DNA of 46,024 nt from Pseudonocardiaceae bacterium YIM PH 21723 (GTDB taxonomy: Bacteria > Actinomycetota > Actinomycetes > Mycobacteriales > Pseudonocardiaceae). Below the pieces are notes generated by a model. That model did no database searches and was not told the DNA's origin. It saw only the letters and a list, made by a program, of their open reading frames with translations. Made by a program: the position numbers and the translations under genes. Positions 39,537 to 46,024 of this stretch are shown one piece after another (positions within the stretch are counted from its first letter, which is position 1; each line of letters opens with the position of its first letter). The stretch covers positions 1 through 46,024 of the forward strand of contig QZFT01000062.1 in NCBI GenBank assembly GCA_003600225.1. Direction: 5' to 3'.

Positions 39537-40610
39537 ATGTCAATCCAGACGCTTGATCCGCACCGCTTACGACGCGCCAAAACCGCGTACACCGTGCGGA
39601 ATCTGGATACCACCGCCGCACTGGGCCTGACCTGGGGCGCGGACGTTCGCCCCCGGCACGGCGATCTGGTGCTGGCGTCCGTGAAATCGATCGGCCAGCA
39701 CACCCGGCTGGAGTTGACCACCGGGCGGCGGGCCACGCTGTACGTCGGGGACGAGGTGATCGTCGCCTACGGCCAGCGGTACGCGCCCGACCAGTTCGAG
39801 GCGGTGCTGCCCGTCGACCTCGGCCCGGCCGACCTGGTCGCCGCCGGCGGCATGATCTCCACCATGGTGAGCAAGCACAATTCGGTGAGCATGCCGACCC
39901 GGCTGCTCCCGGTGGGGCTGCTGACCTCGGCCGACGGCGCCGTGCTGAACATGTCCGACCTGGGTGTCGGCGAACCGGTGCCCACGTTGCACCGGCCGCC
40001 CACCGCGCTGGTCGTCGGCACCTCGATGAACGCGGGCAAGACCACGACCGTGGCCTCGCTGATCCGGGGCCTGGCCGGCGCCGGTCTGCGGGTGGGCGCC
40101 GCGAAGCTGACCGGAACCGGCGCGGGCGGCGACCCGTGGCTGTTCCGGGACGCCGGCGCGGCCGAGGTGCTCGACTTCACCGACGGCGGGCTGTGCAGCA
40201 CGTTCGGCATCGGCAACGAGCAGATCCTGGAGACGGCGCTGCGGCTGCACGGCCACCTGGCCGCCCGTGCGGTGGACGCGATCGTGCTGGAGGTCGCCGA
40301 CGGGTTGTTGTTCCCGGAGACCGCCGGCCTGCTGGAACGCCCGGAACTGCGCAGGCTGTTCGATGTGCTGCTGTTCGCCGCCGGTGACGCGGCGGGCGCC
40401 CTCTACGGCGTTTCCCGGCTGCGCGCCTCCGGCCTCCCGGTAGCCGCGGTGTCCGGCAAGCTCACCGCCTCACCCCTGGCGGTCCGCGAGGCCGCCGCCA
40501 ACCTGGACCTGCCGATCTACTCCCCCGCCGAACTGGCCGAGCCGCTCCTGGCCAACGGCCTGCTCGACCTCTCCACCCCGCTGGTCGAAGCCGCCGAGCA
40601 ACTGGCCTGA
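39537..40610 (+). CDS. P-loop NTPase of unknown function
   Basis: A 357-residue protein. The N-terminal part (about 1-150) is beta-rich, with VLASVKSIGQHTRLEL and ATLYVGDEVIVAYG, and carries no known catalytic motif. The C-terminal part begins with a Walker A, VVGTSMNAGKTTT (about 160-172), then AAKLTGTGAGGDPW, DFTDGG and IVLEVADGLLFPETA (Walker B region), like the SIMIBI fold of MobB, dethiobiotin synthetase or DUF1611 proteins. GAGGAG precedes ATG 39537. It may be an ATP-dependent ligase or a regulatory GTPase. Single-gene unit with its own terminators. Confidence 0.75.
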   Translation: MSIQTLDPHRLRRAKTAYTVRNLDTTAALGLTWGADVRPRHGDLVLASVKSIGQHTRLELTTGRRATLYVGDEVIVAYGQRYAPDQFEAVLPVDLGPADLVAAGGMISTMVSKHNSVSMPTRLLPVGLLTSADGAVLNMSDLGVGEPVPTLHRPPTALVVGTSMNAGKTTTVASLIRGLAGAGLRVGAAKLTGTGAGGDPWLFRDAGAAEVLDFTDGGLCSTFGIGNEQILETALRLHGHLAARAVDAIVLEVADGLLFPETAGLLERPELRRLFDVLLFAAGDAAGALYGVSRLRASGLPVAAVSGKLTASPLAVREAAANLDLPIYSPAELAEPLLANGLLDLSTPLVEAAEQLA

Positions 40611-40622
40611 CTCGCCAAGATC

Positions 40623-40646
40623 ATGGGAAGTTTTCTCCCATTTTTT
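40623..40646 (+). terminator. terminator of the P-loop gene
   Basis: ATGGGA-AGTTTTC-TCCCAT (40623-40641) followed by T6, 13 bases after the stop. Confidence 0.85.
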
Positions 40647-40648
40647 GC

Positions 40649-40696
40649 GAGCATGGGCGCTTTATCCCACCGAATGAGAGAAAAGCGCCCATGCTC
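40649..40696 (-). terminator. terminator of the glnE operon
   Basis: GAGCATGGGCGCTTT (40649-40663) pairs exactly with AAAGCGCCCATGCTC (40682-40696), five bases beyond the glnE stop. Confidence 0.85.
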
Positions 40697-40700
40697 CGAT

Positions 40701-43676
40701 TCACGTGCCGTAGAAGAGGCGGTCGACGACGGTGCGGGCGTGGCGGGTGGTGCGGCGGTAGTCGTCGATGAACTGGCCGGGATCCGCGTCCGCCGGGTAG
40801 CCGAGGCTGCGGGCGACGGCGATCATCTCCCGGCCGGTGCGCGGGAGCTGGTCGGTGGGCTTGCCCCGGACCAGGGTGACCGCGTTGCGGGCCCGGGTGG
40901 CCAGGGTCCAGGCGTCCATCAGCTCGCCGCGGTCCTGCTCGGTGAGCACTCCGACGTCGGCGGCCGCGTCCAGCGCGTCTAGGGTCGACGGGGTGCGCAG
41001 GCCGGGGTGCTCGTGGGCGTGTTGCAGCTGGAGCAGCTGGATCGTCCACTCCACGTCGGCCAGCCCGCCGCGGCCGAGCTTGGTGTGCGTCGCCGGGTCG
41101 GCGCCCCTGGGCAGCCGTTCGGCCTCGACCCTGGCCTTGATCCGGCGGATCTCCCGGACCTTGTTCTGGTCCAGCCCGCCCGCCGGATAGCGGATCGGAT
41201 CGATGGTCTCGATGAACCGGCGACCCAGGTCCTCGTCACCGGCGATGGACCGGGCCCGCAGCAGCGCCTGCGCCTCCCAGGTCTCGCCCCACTGGCTGTA
41301 GTAGGCGCGGTACGAGTTCAGCGTGCGCACCATCGGGCCGCTCCGACCCTCCGGGCGTAGATCGACGTCGACCTGGAGCGCCGGGTCCTGGCTGGGCATG
41401 CCGAGCAGCCGGCGCAGCATGCCGACCACCGCGGTGGCGAACTTGATCGCCTCCCCGTCCTCGGCATCGATGGGCTCACAGACGAACATGACGTCCGCGT
41501 CGGAGCCGTAGCCCAGCTCGGCACCGCCGAGCCTGCCCATGCCGATCACCGCGACGCGGCCGGGAGCCGTGCCACCGAAGTCGCGTTGGGCCACCGAGCT
41601 GATGCAGGCGTCCAGCGCGGCGCGCAGCACGGCCACCCACACGCTGGACAGGGCCGTGCACACCTGCTGCACGGTGACCTCGCCGAGCAGATCGGCGCAG
41701 GCCACCCGCAGGATCTCGTGCCGCCGCGACGACCGGGCGGCGGCCACCGCGCGGGCCGGGTCCGCCCCACCGGTCTGGCCGCTGTACCTGGCCACCGTGC
41801 TGCGCAGCGAGAGGGCGACCTCGGCCGGATCGCGCCCGGCCAGGGCGGGCAGATCGCCCAGCAGTCGCAGCACCTCGGGTGCGCGGATGAGCAGTTCCGG
41901 GATCAGCGCGGAGGTGCCGAGCAGGTGGGCCAGCCGTTGGGCGACCGCGCCCTCGTCCCGCAACAGTCGCAGGTACCAGGGGGTGTCGGCCAGGCCTTCG
42001 GAAACCTTGCGGTAGGCCAGCAGGCCACCGTCCGGGTCCGGTGTCTCGGCCAGCATGGCCAGCAGCACCGGCAGCAGCGTGGTCTGGATGGCGGCCCGCC
42101 GGGAGACGCCCGCGGTGAGCGCTTGGAGGTGCCGCAGCGCACCGTCCGGTGCGGCGTAGCCGAGGGCGGCCAGCCGGGCCTGCGCCTGTTGCGGGGTGAG
42201 CCGCAGCTCGCCGGTGGGCACCTTCGCCACGGCTTCCAGCAGCGGGCGGTAGAACAGCTTCTCGTGCAGCCGCCGCACCTGTTTGGCCTGGTGCCGGAAC
42301 TCGTTCAGCAGCACCTGGCCGATGGACCGCCTGCCGTCCCCGCGCAGGCCGCAGGACCTGGCCAGCCAGCGCAGCCTGTCCTCGTCGTCGAACGGCGGGA
42401 ACGTGTGTGTGCGCAGCAGTTTCTGCAGCTGGAGCCGGTGTTCCAGCAGCCGGAGGAACTCGTAGGACTCGCTCATCCCGGCCGCGTCGGCGCGGCCGAC
42501 GTAACCGCCGTGGCCCAGTACCGCCAGGGCTTCGACGGTGCTCTGCAGCCGGAGTTCCTCATCGGTGCGGCCGTGGACCAGTTGCAGCAGCTGGACGGCG
42601 AACTCGACATCCCGCAGCCCGCCGGGCCCGAGCTTGAGTTCCCGCTCGGCGATGTCGGCGGGCAGGTGTTCCTCCACCCGCCTGCGCATCGCCTGGACAT
42701 CGGTGACGAAGTTCTCCCGGTCGGCGGCCGTCCACACCATCGGACCGACGGCGTCGATGTACTGCCGGCCGAGCTCGGCGTCACCGGCGGCCGGCGTCGC
42801 CTTGAGCAGCGCCTGGAACTCCCAGGTCCGGGCCCAGCGCTTGTAGTAGGACAGGTGCCCGTCCAGGGTGCGGACCAACGCGCCCGCCTTGCCCTCCGGC
42901 CGGAGCGCGGCGTCCACCTCGAAACACGCCTCGGTGGCGATGCGCATCATCGCGCCCGCCAGCCGGGTCGCGGCGGGCAGTTGCTCGGCGGGCTCGGCCA
43001 CGAACACCACGTCCACGTCGCTGACGTAGTTGAGTTCGCGGGCGCCGCACTTGCCCATGGCGATCACGGCGAGCCGGCAGTCCGGATCCGGCTTCACCTC
43101 GTTGCCGGCCACCACCAGCGCGGCGCGCAGCGAGGCCACAGCCAGGTCGGTCAGGTTGGCGGTCACCTCGGCATAGCCGAGTTCCGGGAGAGTCGGTTCG
43201 ACCAGGTGCGCCAGGTCGCTGGCGGCGATCTCCATCAGCTGCGCCCGGTAGGCCAGTTTCAGCGCGCGGACCGCCGTGTTGCCCTGCGGATCGGCGCCGA
43301 GTTCGGCCAGCAGGAACTGGGTTCGCACGTCCAGGTCGGGCAGTTCACAGCCGGACCGGAGGCGGTGCCAGCGCTGCGGATTGGCGACCAGGAAGTCGCC
43401 CAACGCCGAGGAGGCACCGAGCACGCCGACCAGCCGGCCACGCAGTTCGACATCGGTCTCCAGCTCGGCCTTCAGTTCCGGCCACTCGTCGCCGAGCCGC
43501 TCCCGCAGCCGATCGAGACCCGCCAGCGCGAGGTCCTCGTCCGCCGCCCGGGACAGGGCGTGCAGCATCGGAGCCCCGTCCTGCCACCAGCCACAGCTGC
43601 GCAGGATGTGTTCGGCACGCGGATCGGTCAGGCCGTACCGCGCGGGTGACAGCCTGGATCGGTCGGGATTGCTCAT
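40701..43676 (-). CDS. glnE: bifunctional glutamine synthetase adenylyltransferase/deadenylase
   Basis: A 991-residue enzyme that adds and removes AMP on the glnA tyrosine. Two nucleotidyltransferase domains are clear: the deadenylase, with YVSDVDVVFVAEP (about 217) and DAALRPEGKAG, and the adenylyltransferase, with GYGSDADVMFVCEP (about 724) and DVDLRPEGRSGPMV. Each is followed by a helical domain with a GRGGLADVEWTIQLLQL-type motif. The start overlaps the amidotransferase gene (ATGA). It lies opposite to glnA, as in mycobacteria, but further away. Confidence 0.97.
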   Translation of the reverse strand: MSNPDRSRLSPARYGLTDPRAEHILRSCGWWQDGAPMLHALSRAADEDLALAGLDRLRERLGDEWPELKAELETDVELRGRLVGVLGASSALGDFLVANPQRWHRLRSGCELPDLDVRTQFLLAELGADPQGNTAVRALKLAYRAQLMEIAASDLAHLVEPTLPELGYAEVTANLTDLAVASLRAALVVAGNEVKPDPDCRLAVIAMGKCGARELNYVSDVDVVFVAEPAEQLPAATRLAGAMMRIATEACFEVDAALRPEGKAGALVRTLDGHLSYYKRWARTWEFQALLKATPAAGDAELGRQYIDAVGPMVWTAADRENFVTDVQAMRRRVEEHLPADIAERELKLGPGGLRDVEFAVQLLQLVHGRTDEELRLQSTVEALAVLGHGGYVGRADAAGMSESYEFLRLLEHRLQLQKLLRTHTFPPFDDEDRLRWLARSCGLRGDGRRSIGQVLLNEFRHQAKQVRRLHEKLFYRPLLEAVAKVPTGELRLTPQQAQARLAALGYAAPDGALRHLQALTAGVSRRAAIQTTLLPVLLAMLAETPDPDGGLLAYRKVSEGLADTPWYLRLLRDEGAVAQRLAHLLGTSALIPELLIRAPEVLRLLGDLPALAGRDPAEVALSLRSTVARYSGQTGGADPARAVAAARSSRRHEILRVACADLLGEVTVQQVCTALSSVWVAVLRAALDACISSVAQRDFGGTAPGRVAVIGMGRLGGAELGYGSDADVMFVCEPIDAEDGEAIKFATAVVGMLRRLLGMPSQDPALQVDVDLRPEGRSGPMVRTLNSYRAYYSQWGETWEAQALLRARSIAGDEDLGRRFIETIDPIRYPAGGLDQNKVREIRRIKARVEAERLPRGADPATHTKLGRGGLADVEWTIQLLQLQHAHEHPGLRTPSTLDALDAAADVGVLTEQDRGELMDAWTLATRARNAVTLVRGKPTDQLPRTGREMIAVARSLGYPADADPGQFIDDYRRTTRHARTVVDRLFYGT

Positions 43677-44419
43677 GGATTCACCACGGGCAGCTGTCTG
43701 CCTGCCAGCCCTGGCCCGGCGGTGATCAGCCGGACGAATCGCTGGGCGAACGGCCGCCAGATCTCGGCGAGCTCCGCATGGGCTTCGGCGATGAACTCCG
43801 GATCGAACTGCCGTTCCGGGACACGCGCACCACGGAGTACGTCCTCACCGATCCACCGCCGGAAGATGTCCGGCGTGGTCTCGATGTGGAACAGCAGCCC
43901 GTAGGCGCGACCGAGGCGGAACGCCTGGTGCTGGTAGACCGGTGAGGCGGCGAGCAGCACCGCGCGCGGGGGCAGCAGGCTGATCTCGTCGAAGTGGGAC
44001 TGCACCACGTCGGGGGTCATCGGCAGCGGACCGAACAGCTGGTCGTCCTCGGCGGCATCCCGCTTGGCGACCAGTCGCAGCCCGCTCTCCGGGCCTTCCG
44101 CACCCGGTCCGACCTGGCCGCCGGTCGCCTGTGCCAGCAGCTGGGCGCCGAGGCAGATGGCCAGCACGGGGAGATCCTTGGCCACCGCCGCCGACAGTAG
44201 GGTCCGGATCTCGCTGAGCCACGGGTGATCCGCGTCCTCGGCGACGCTCATCGCCCCGCCCAGGACGATCAACGCCGAGTAGCCGTCCAGGTCCGCGGGA
44301 ACCGGATCATCCGGAATCCGGCGGATGGTCAGGTCGGCGCCCGCGTCCACCAGCCATTCGGCCAGGCGGCCTACGGGAGCCGCGTCGTCAGGCTGGAGAA
44401 CGAGAACCGGAGAACCCAC
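43673..44419 (-). CDS. class I glutamine amidotransferase-like protein
   Basis: A 248-residue GMP-synthase-like amidotransferase domain protein. The nucleophile is in AICLGAQLLAQ (about residue 94), the glycine strip in IVLGGAMSV, and the His-Glu pair in LLFHIETTPD (about 180). Stand-alone members often act on gamma-glutamyl compounds or are of unknown role. It ends overlapping the glnE start and begins (GTG 44419) 10 bases after the GNAT gene, so it belongs to a four-gene operon ending in glnE. Confidence 0.88.
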   Translation of the reverse strand: MGSPVLVLQPDDAAPVGRLAEWLVDAGADLTIRRIPDDPVPADLDGYSALIVLGGAMSVAEDADHPWLSEIRTLLSAAVAKDLPVLAICLGAQLLAQATGGQVGPGAEGPESGLRLVAKRDAAEDDQLFGPLPMTPDVVQSHFDEISLLPPRAVLLAASPVYQHQAFRLGRAYGLLFHIETTPDIFRRWIGEDVLRGARVPERQFDPEFIAEAHAELAEIWRPFAQRFVRLITAGPGLAGRQLPVVNP

Positions 44420-44429
44420 AGCTGTGATC

Positions 44430-45302
44430 CTAGTCGGGGACCTGTGAGCGCGTTGGCCGCGTGAACAGGTGGTCCACGGCGTCGAAGATCGGCCGGTAGC
44501 CCAGGCGCTGGTAGATGCGGTTGGACACCGGGTTGTCCAGGTCGGTGTTCAGCAGCACCGCGGCGGATCCGGCGTCGAGTGCCTCCTGGCTCACCGCGGC
44601 GGTGACGGCCGCGCCGTACCCCCGGCCGCGGTGGGATTCCGGGGTGTACACCGGGGCTATCCGGGAGATGCCGTTGACCACCGGGGACCTTCCGGCGAAG
44701 GCGACCGGCTCCCCGCTGACGTACCAGAGCAGGATTCCGCCCTGCTCGATCCGCCGGCGCATCATGTCCTCCGGCGGCTCCGGGCTGCTGTACTCCCCCT
44801 TCGCCTCCACGGCGAACTCGTACAACCACCTGCTGAGCAGGTCGAGCTTGCTCAACTCGGCCCGCACCGGGTAGCCCGGCACCAGTTTGGGCGGTTGCAG
44901 GATGGACAACGCGAACGCCCGCTGCGTCATGCTCCACCCGATGGCGGCACCGGTCCGGTCGGTCCAAGCCTTCGCGAGTGCGTCGCTCTCCGGCTGGGGG
45001 CCGTAGCAACCGGTCAGCTCGATACCCCTGGCGATGAGTCCGGCGACCAGCTCCGCCGAGTGACTCGCGGGGATCCCGCCGGCCAGCATGCCGCGGCCCG
45101 GGGTCTGCAACGCAGCCCCCAGTGCCTGCCCCTGCTCGTCCTGCACGGTGATCAGCAACAACGAGGATCGGTCCGCGGCAGGGTCGTTCAGGAACCGGTC
45201 CGCGACGACCAGCTCCGTCGAGTACCTCGTCGGGTCCGTCAGATAGTACGGGCCTGCCAGCTGCCAGAAATCGGTGAGCTCCTCGTGCACGACGATGGTC
45301 AT
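44430..45302 (-). CDS. GNAT family N-acetyltransferase
   Basis: A 290-residue protein with a degenerate N-terminal half and a C-terminal GNAT domain (about 165-280): ISRIAPVYTPESHRGRGYGAAVTAAV is motif A with the acetyl-CoA loop HRGRGYG, and DNPVSNRIYQRLGYRPIF is motif B. Substrate unknown. It overlaps the upstream membrane-protein gene by four bases. The amidotransferase gene follows 10 bases later. Confidence 0.87.
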   Translation of the reverse strand: MTIVVHEELTDFWQLAGPYYLTDPTRYSTELVVADRFLNDPAADRSSLLLITVQDEQGQALGAALQTPGRGMLAGGIPASHSAELVAGLIARGIELTGCYGPQPESDALAKAWTDRTGAAIGWSMTQRAFALSILQPPKLVPGYPVRAELSKLDLLSRWLYEFAVEAKGEYSSPEPPEDMMRRRIEQGGILLWYVSGEPVAFAGRSPVVNGISRIAPVYTPESHRGRGYGAAVTAAVSQEALDAGSAAVLLNTDLDNPVSNRIYQRLGYRPIFDAVDHLFTRPTRSQVPD

Positions 45303-45796
45303 GTGGTCCGCCGATCGCCGCGAACGATCAGGAAGATGCCGGCGAACAGGCCGATGAAGGCGGCCAGCAACGCGCCACCGAAATAGCCGATGGTCGGGCC
45401 GATCGACACATGCGGCCCTACCGCGAACCGGGTTTCCGGCCGTGCCGCGGTGCAGGTGACGGTGAAGGCACCCGCCGGCTGTGGGGCGGAGGACCGCCAC
45501 AGCGAATCCCAGGTCACGTCGTCGCTGCTGATCTGCTGCTGACGCGGGTCCCTGACCAGGGCGATCTGCTGGCCGGCACCGTCCGTAGCGGTGCACTGCG
45601 TCTTGCCGGCGGAGAGATCCTGCGCGTTGTAGGAGGCGCCGAAGATCACCAAGCCGGGGTCGGTCAGCGTGACGGTGATCGGAGCACCCGCGGGGAAGGG
45701 CTCGCCCTTGCCGGGAAACGACTCCCAGCCCCGCACACCCAGATAACCGGCGAGGACCAGGCCGACGATGATCATCACGACACCACTGCTCTTCAC
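45299..45796 (-). CDS. small membrane-anchored protein
   Basis: A 165-residue protein with a membrane segment at each end (about 7-22, VMIIVGLVLAGYLGV; about 135-158, GYFGGALLAAFIGLFAGIFL) and an extracellular beta-rich domain of about 110 residues with two cysteines (KTQCTATD and TVTCTAAR). No family recognised. GTG 45796 lies seven bases after TAGGTT, so this first gene of the glnE operon has a leaderless start; the frame upstream runs through the inverted repeat. Confidence 0.75.
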   Translation of the reverse strand: MKSSGVVMIIVGLVLAGYLGVRGWESFPGKGEPFPAGAPITVTLTDPGLVIFGASYNAQDLSAGKTQCTATDGAGQQIALVRDPRQQQISSDDVTWDSLWRSSAPQPAGAFTVTCTAARPETRFAVGPHVSIGPTIGYFGGALLAAFIGLFAGIFLIVRGDRRTT

Positions 45797-45812
45797 GCAC
45801 CGGAACCTAGCG

Positions 45813-45879
45813 CACTTTCTGCAGATTCTGCCCACACCCAGGCCCAGCCACAGCCCCTCCACAGAATCTGCAGAAAGTG
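45813..45879. repeat. CACTTTCTGCAGA inverted repeat, copy 2
   Basis: CACTTTCTGCAGATTCTG (45813-45830) pairs exactly with its complement (45862-45879), 31-base loop. It resembles the palindrome at 23865-23886. The left arm starts four bases beyond the -10 hexamer of the downstream operon, so it may also influence that promoter. Confidence 0.75.
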
Positions 45880-45919
45880 TTCGCTTATCCGGGTAAAGGG
45901 ATGCGTAGTCGCAAATAGC

Positions 45920-45965
45920 AAGAACCCCTCTGGGGAGCTTTCCAGCTCAACCCAGAGGGGTTCTT
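45920..45965 (-). terminator. rRNA operon terminator
   Basis: AAGAACCCCTCTGGG (45920-45934) and CCCAGAGGGGTTCTT (45951-45965) pair exactly; on the minus strand it lies just after the 5S gene. Confidence 0.92.
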
Positions 45966-45974
45966 GTGATGTTA

Positions 45975-46024
45975 TGTTCGGCGGCGTCCTACTCTCCCAC
46001 ACCCTGGCGAGTGCAGTACCATCG
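45975..46024 (-). rRNA. rrf: 5S rRNA, 3' end (partial)
   Basis: The reverse complement reads CGATGGTACTGCACTCGCCA, then GGGTGTGGGAGAGTAGGACG and CCGCCGAAC, the conserved 3' half of actinobacterial 5S rRNA. The gene continues beyond the window; 23S and 16S are expected further right. The exact 3' end is uncertain by one or two bases. Confidence 0.95.

Noticed and set aside
41586-43649. 687-codon frame opposite glnE
   Set aside because: Antisense shadow of glnE with low-complexity Gln/His/Gly composition and no ribosome site.
1-46024. CRISPR arrays, insertion-sequence transposases, phage genes
   Set aside because: No regularly spaced direct repeats, Cas proteins, DDE transposases, integrases or phage structural proteins are visible.

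Overview
The window is 46 kb of high-GC DNA from an actinobacterium. The order TIGR01777 epimerase - lipB - lipA - DUF4191 membrane protein - RDD protein - glnA - glnE matches, from memory, Mycobacterium tuberculosis Rv2216-Rv2221c, with many insertions. The protocatechuate genes, DUF222/HNH protein, CtaG-CopD fusion, ANTAR-GAF proteins and leaderless starts fit Pseudonocardiales best; the genus cannot be told from the sequence.

Left part (1-14.7 kb): intergenic repeats; a TetR-controlled DrrAB-type drug exporter operon; on the minus strand a unit of a GT39 membrane glycosyltransferase, a GT2-GtrA glycosyltransferase and a sugar ABC importer without its own ATPase; a divergent OmpR-type two-component system; a MerR regulator fused to a PP2C phosphatase; and a fused CopD/CtaG copper and cytochrome oxidase assembly protein. 

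Middle (14.9-28 kb): tRNA-Arg(UCU), a decayed gene, a secreted beta/gamma-crystallin-like protein, two related small membrane proteins, and a partial beta-ketoadipate operon (pcaI-H-G-D) with an IclR regulator and an IclR-type palindrome upstream. Then come the epimerase, a PAP2-like membrane protein, lipB, a degenerate histidine-kinase ATPase domain, a TetR regulator divergent from an unknown gene, an SDR oxidoreductase and lipA. 

Right part (28-46 kb): two overlapping GAF-ANTAR genes, a PAP2 phosphatase, two tandem YidD-like genes, DUF4191, a DUF222/HNH protein, a DUF1761 protein, the RDD protein, glnA with a double GlnR box, and an amidohydrolase. Next is a 1.3-kb cluster of very small Leu/Gly-rich genes with duplicated promoters and strong terminators, then two unassigned genes, the operon ending in glnE, and the 3' end of a 5S rRNA gene at the right edge.

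Two signals stand out. (1) The micropeptide cluster at 37.4-38.6 kb, which I cannot assign to any known family. (2) A recurrent TANNNT hexamer placed 6 or 7 bases before the start codon of at least ten genes, indicating leaderless transcripts and fixing those starts. Several families of near-perfect inverted repeats also recur between genes.
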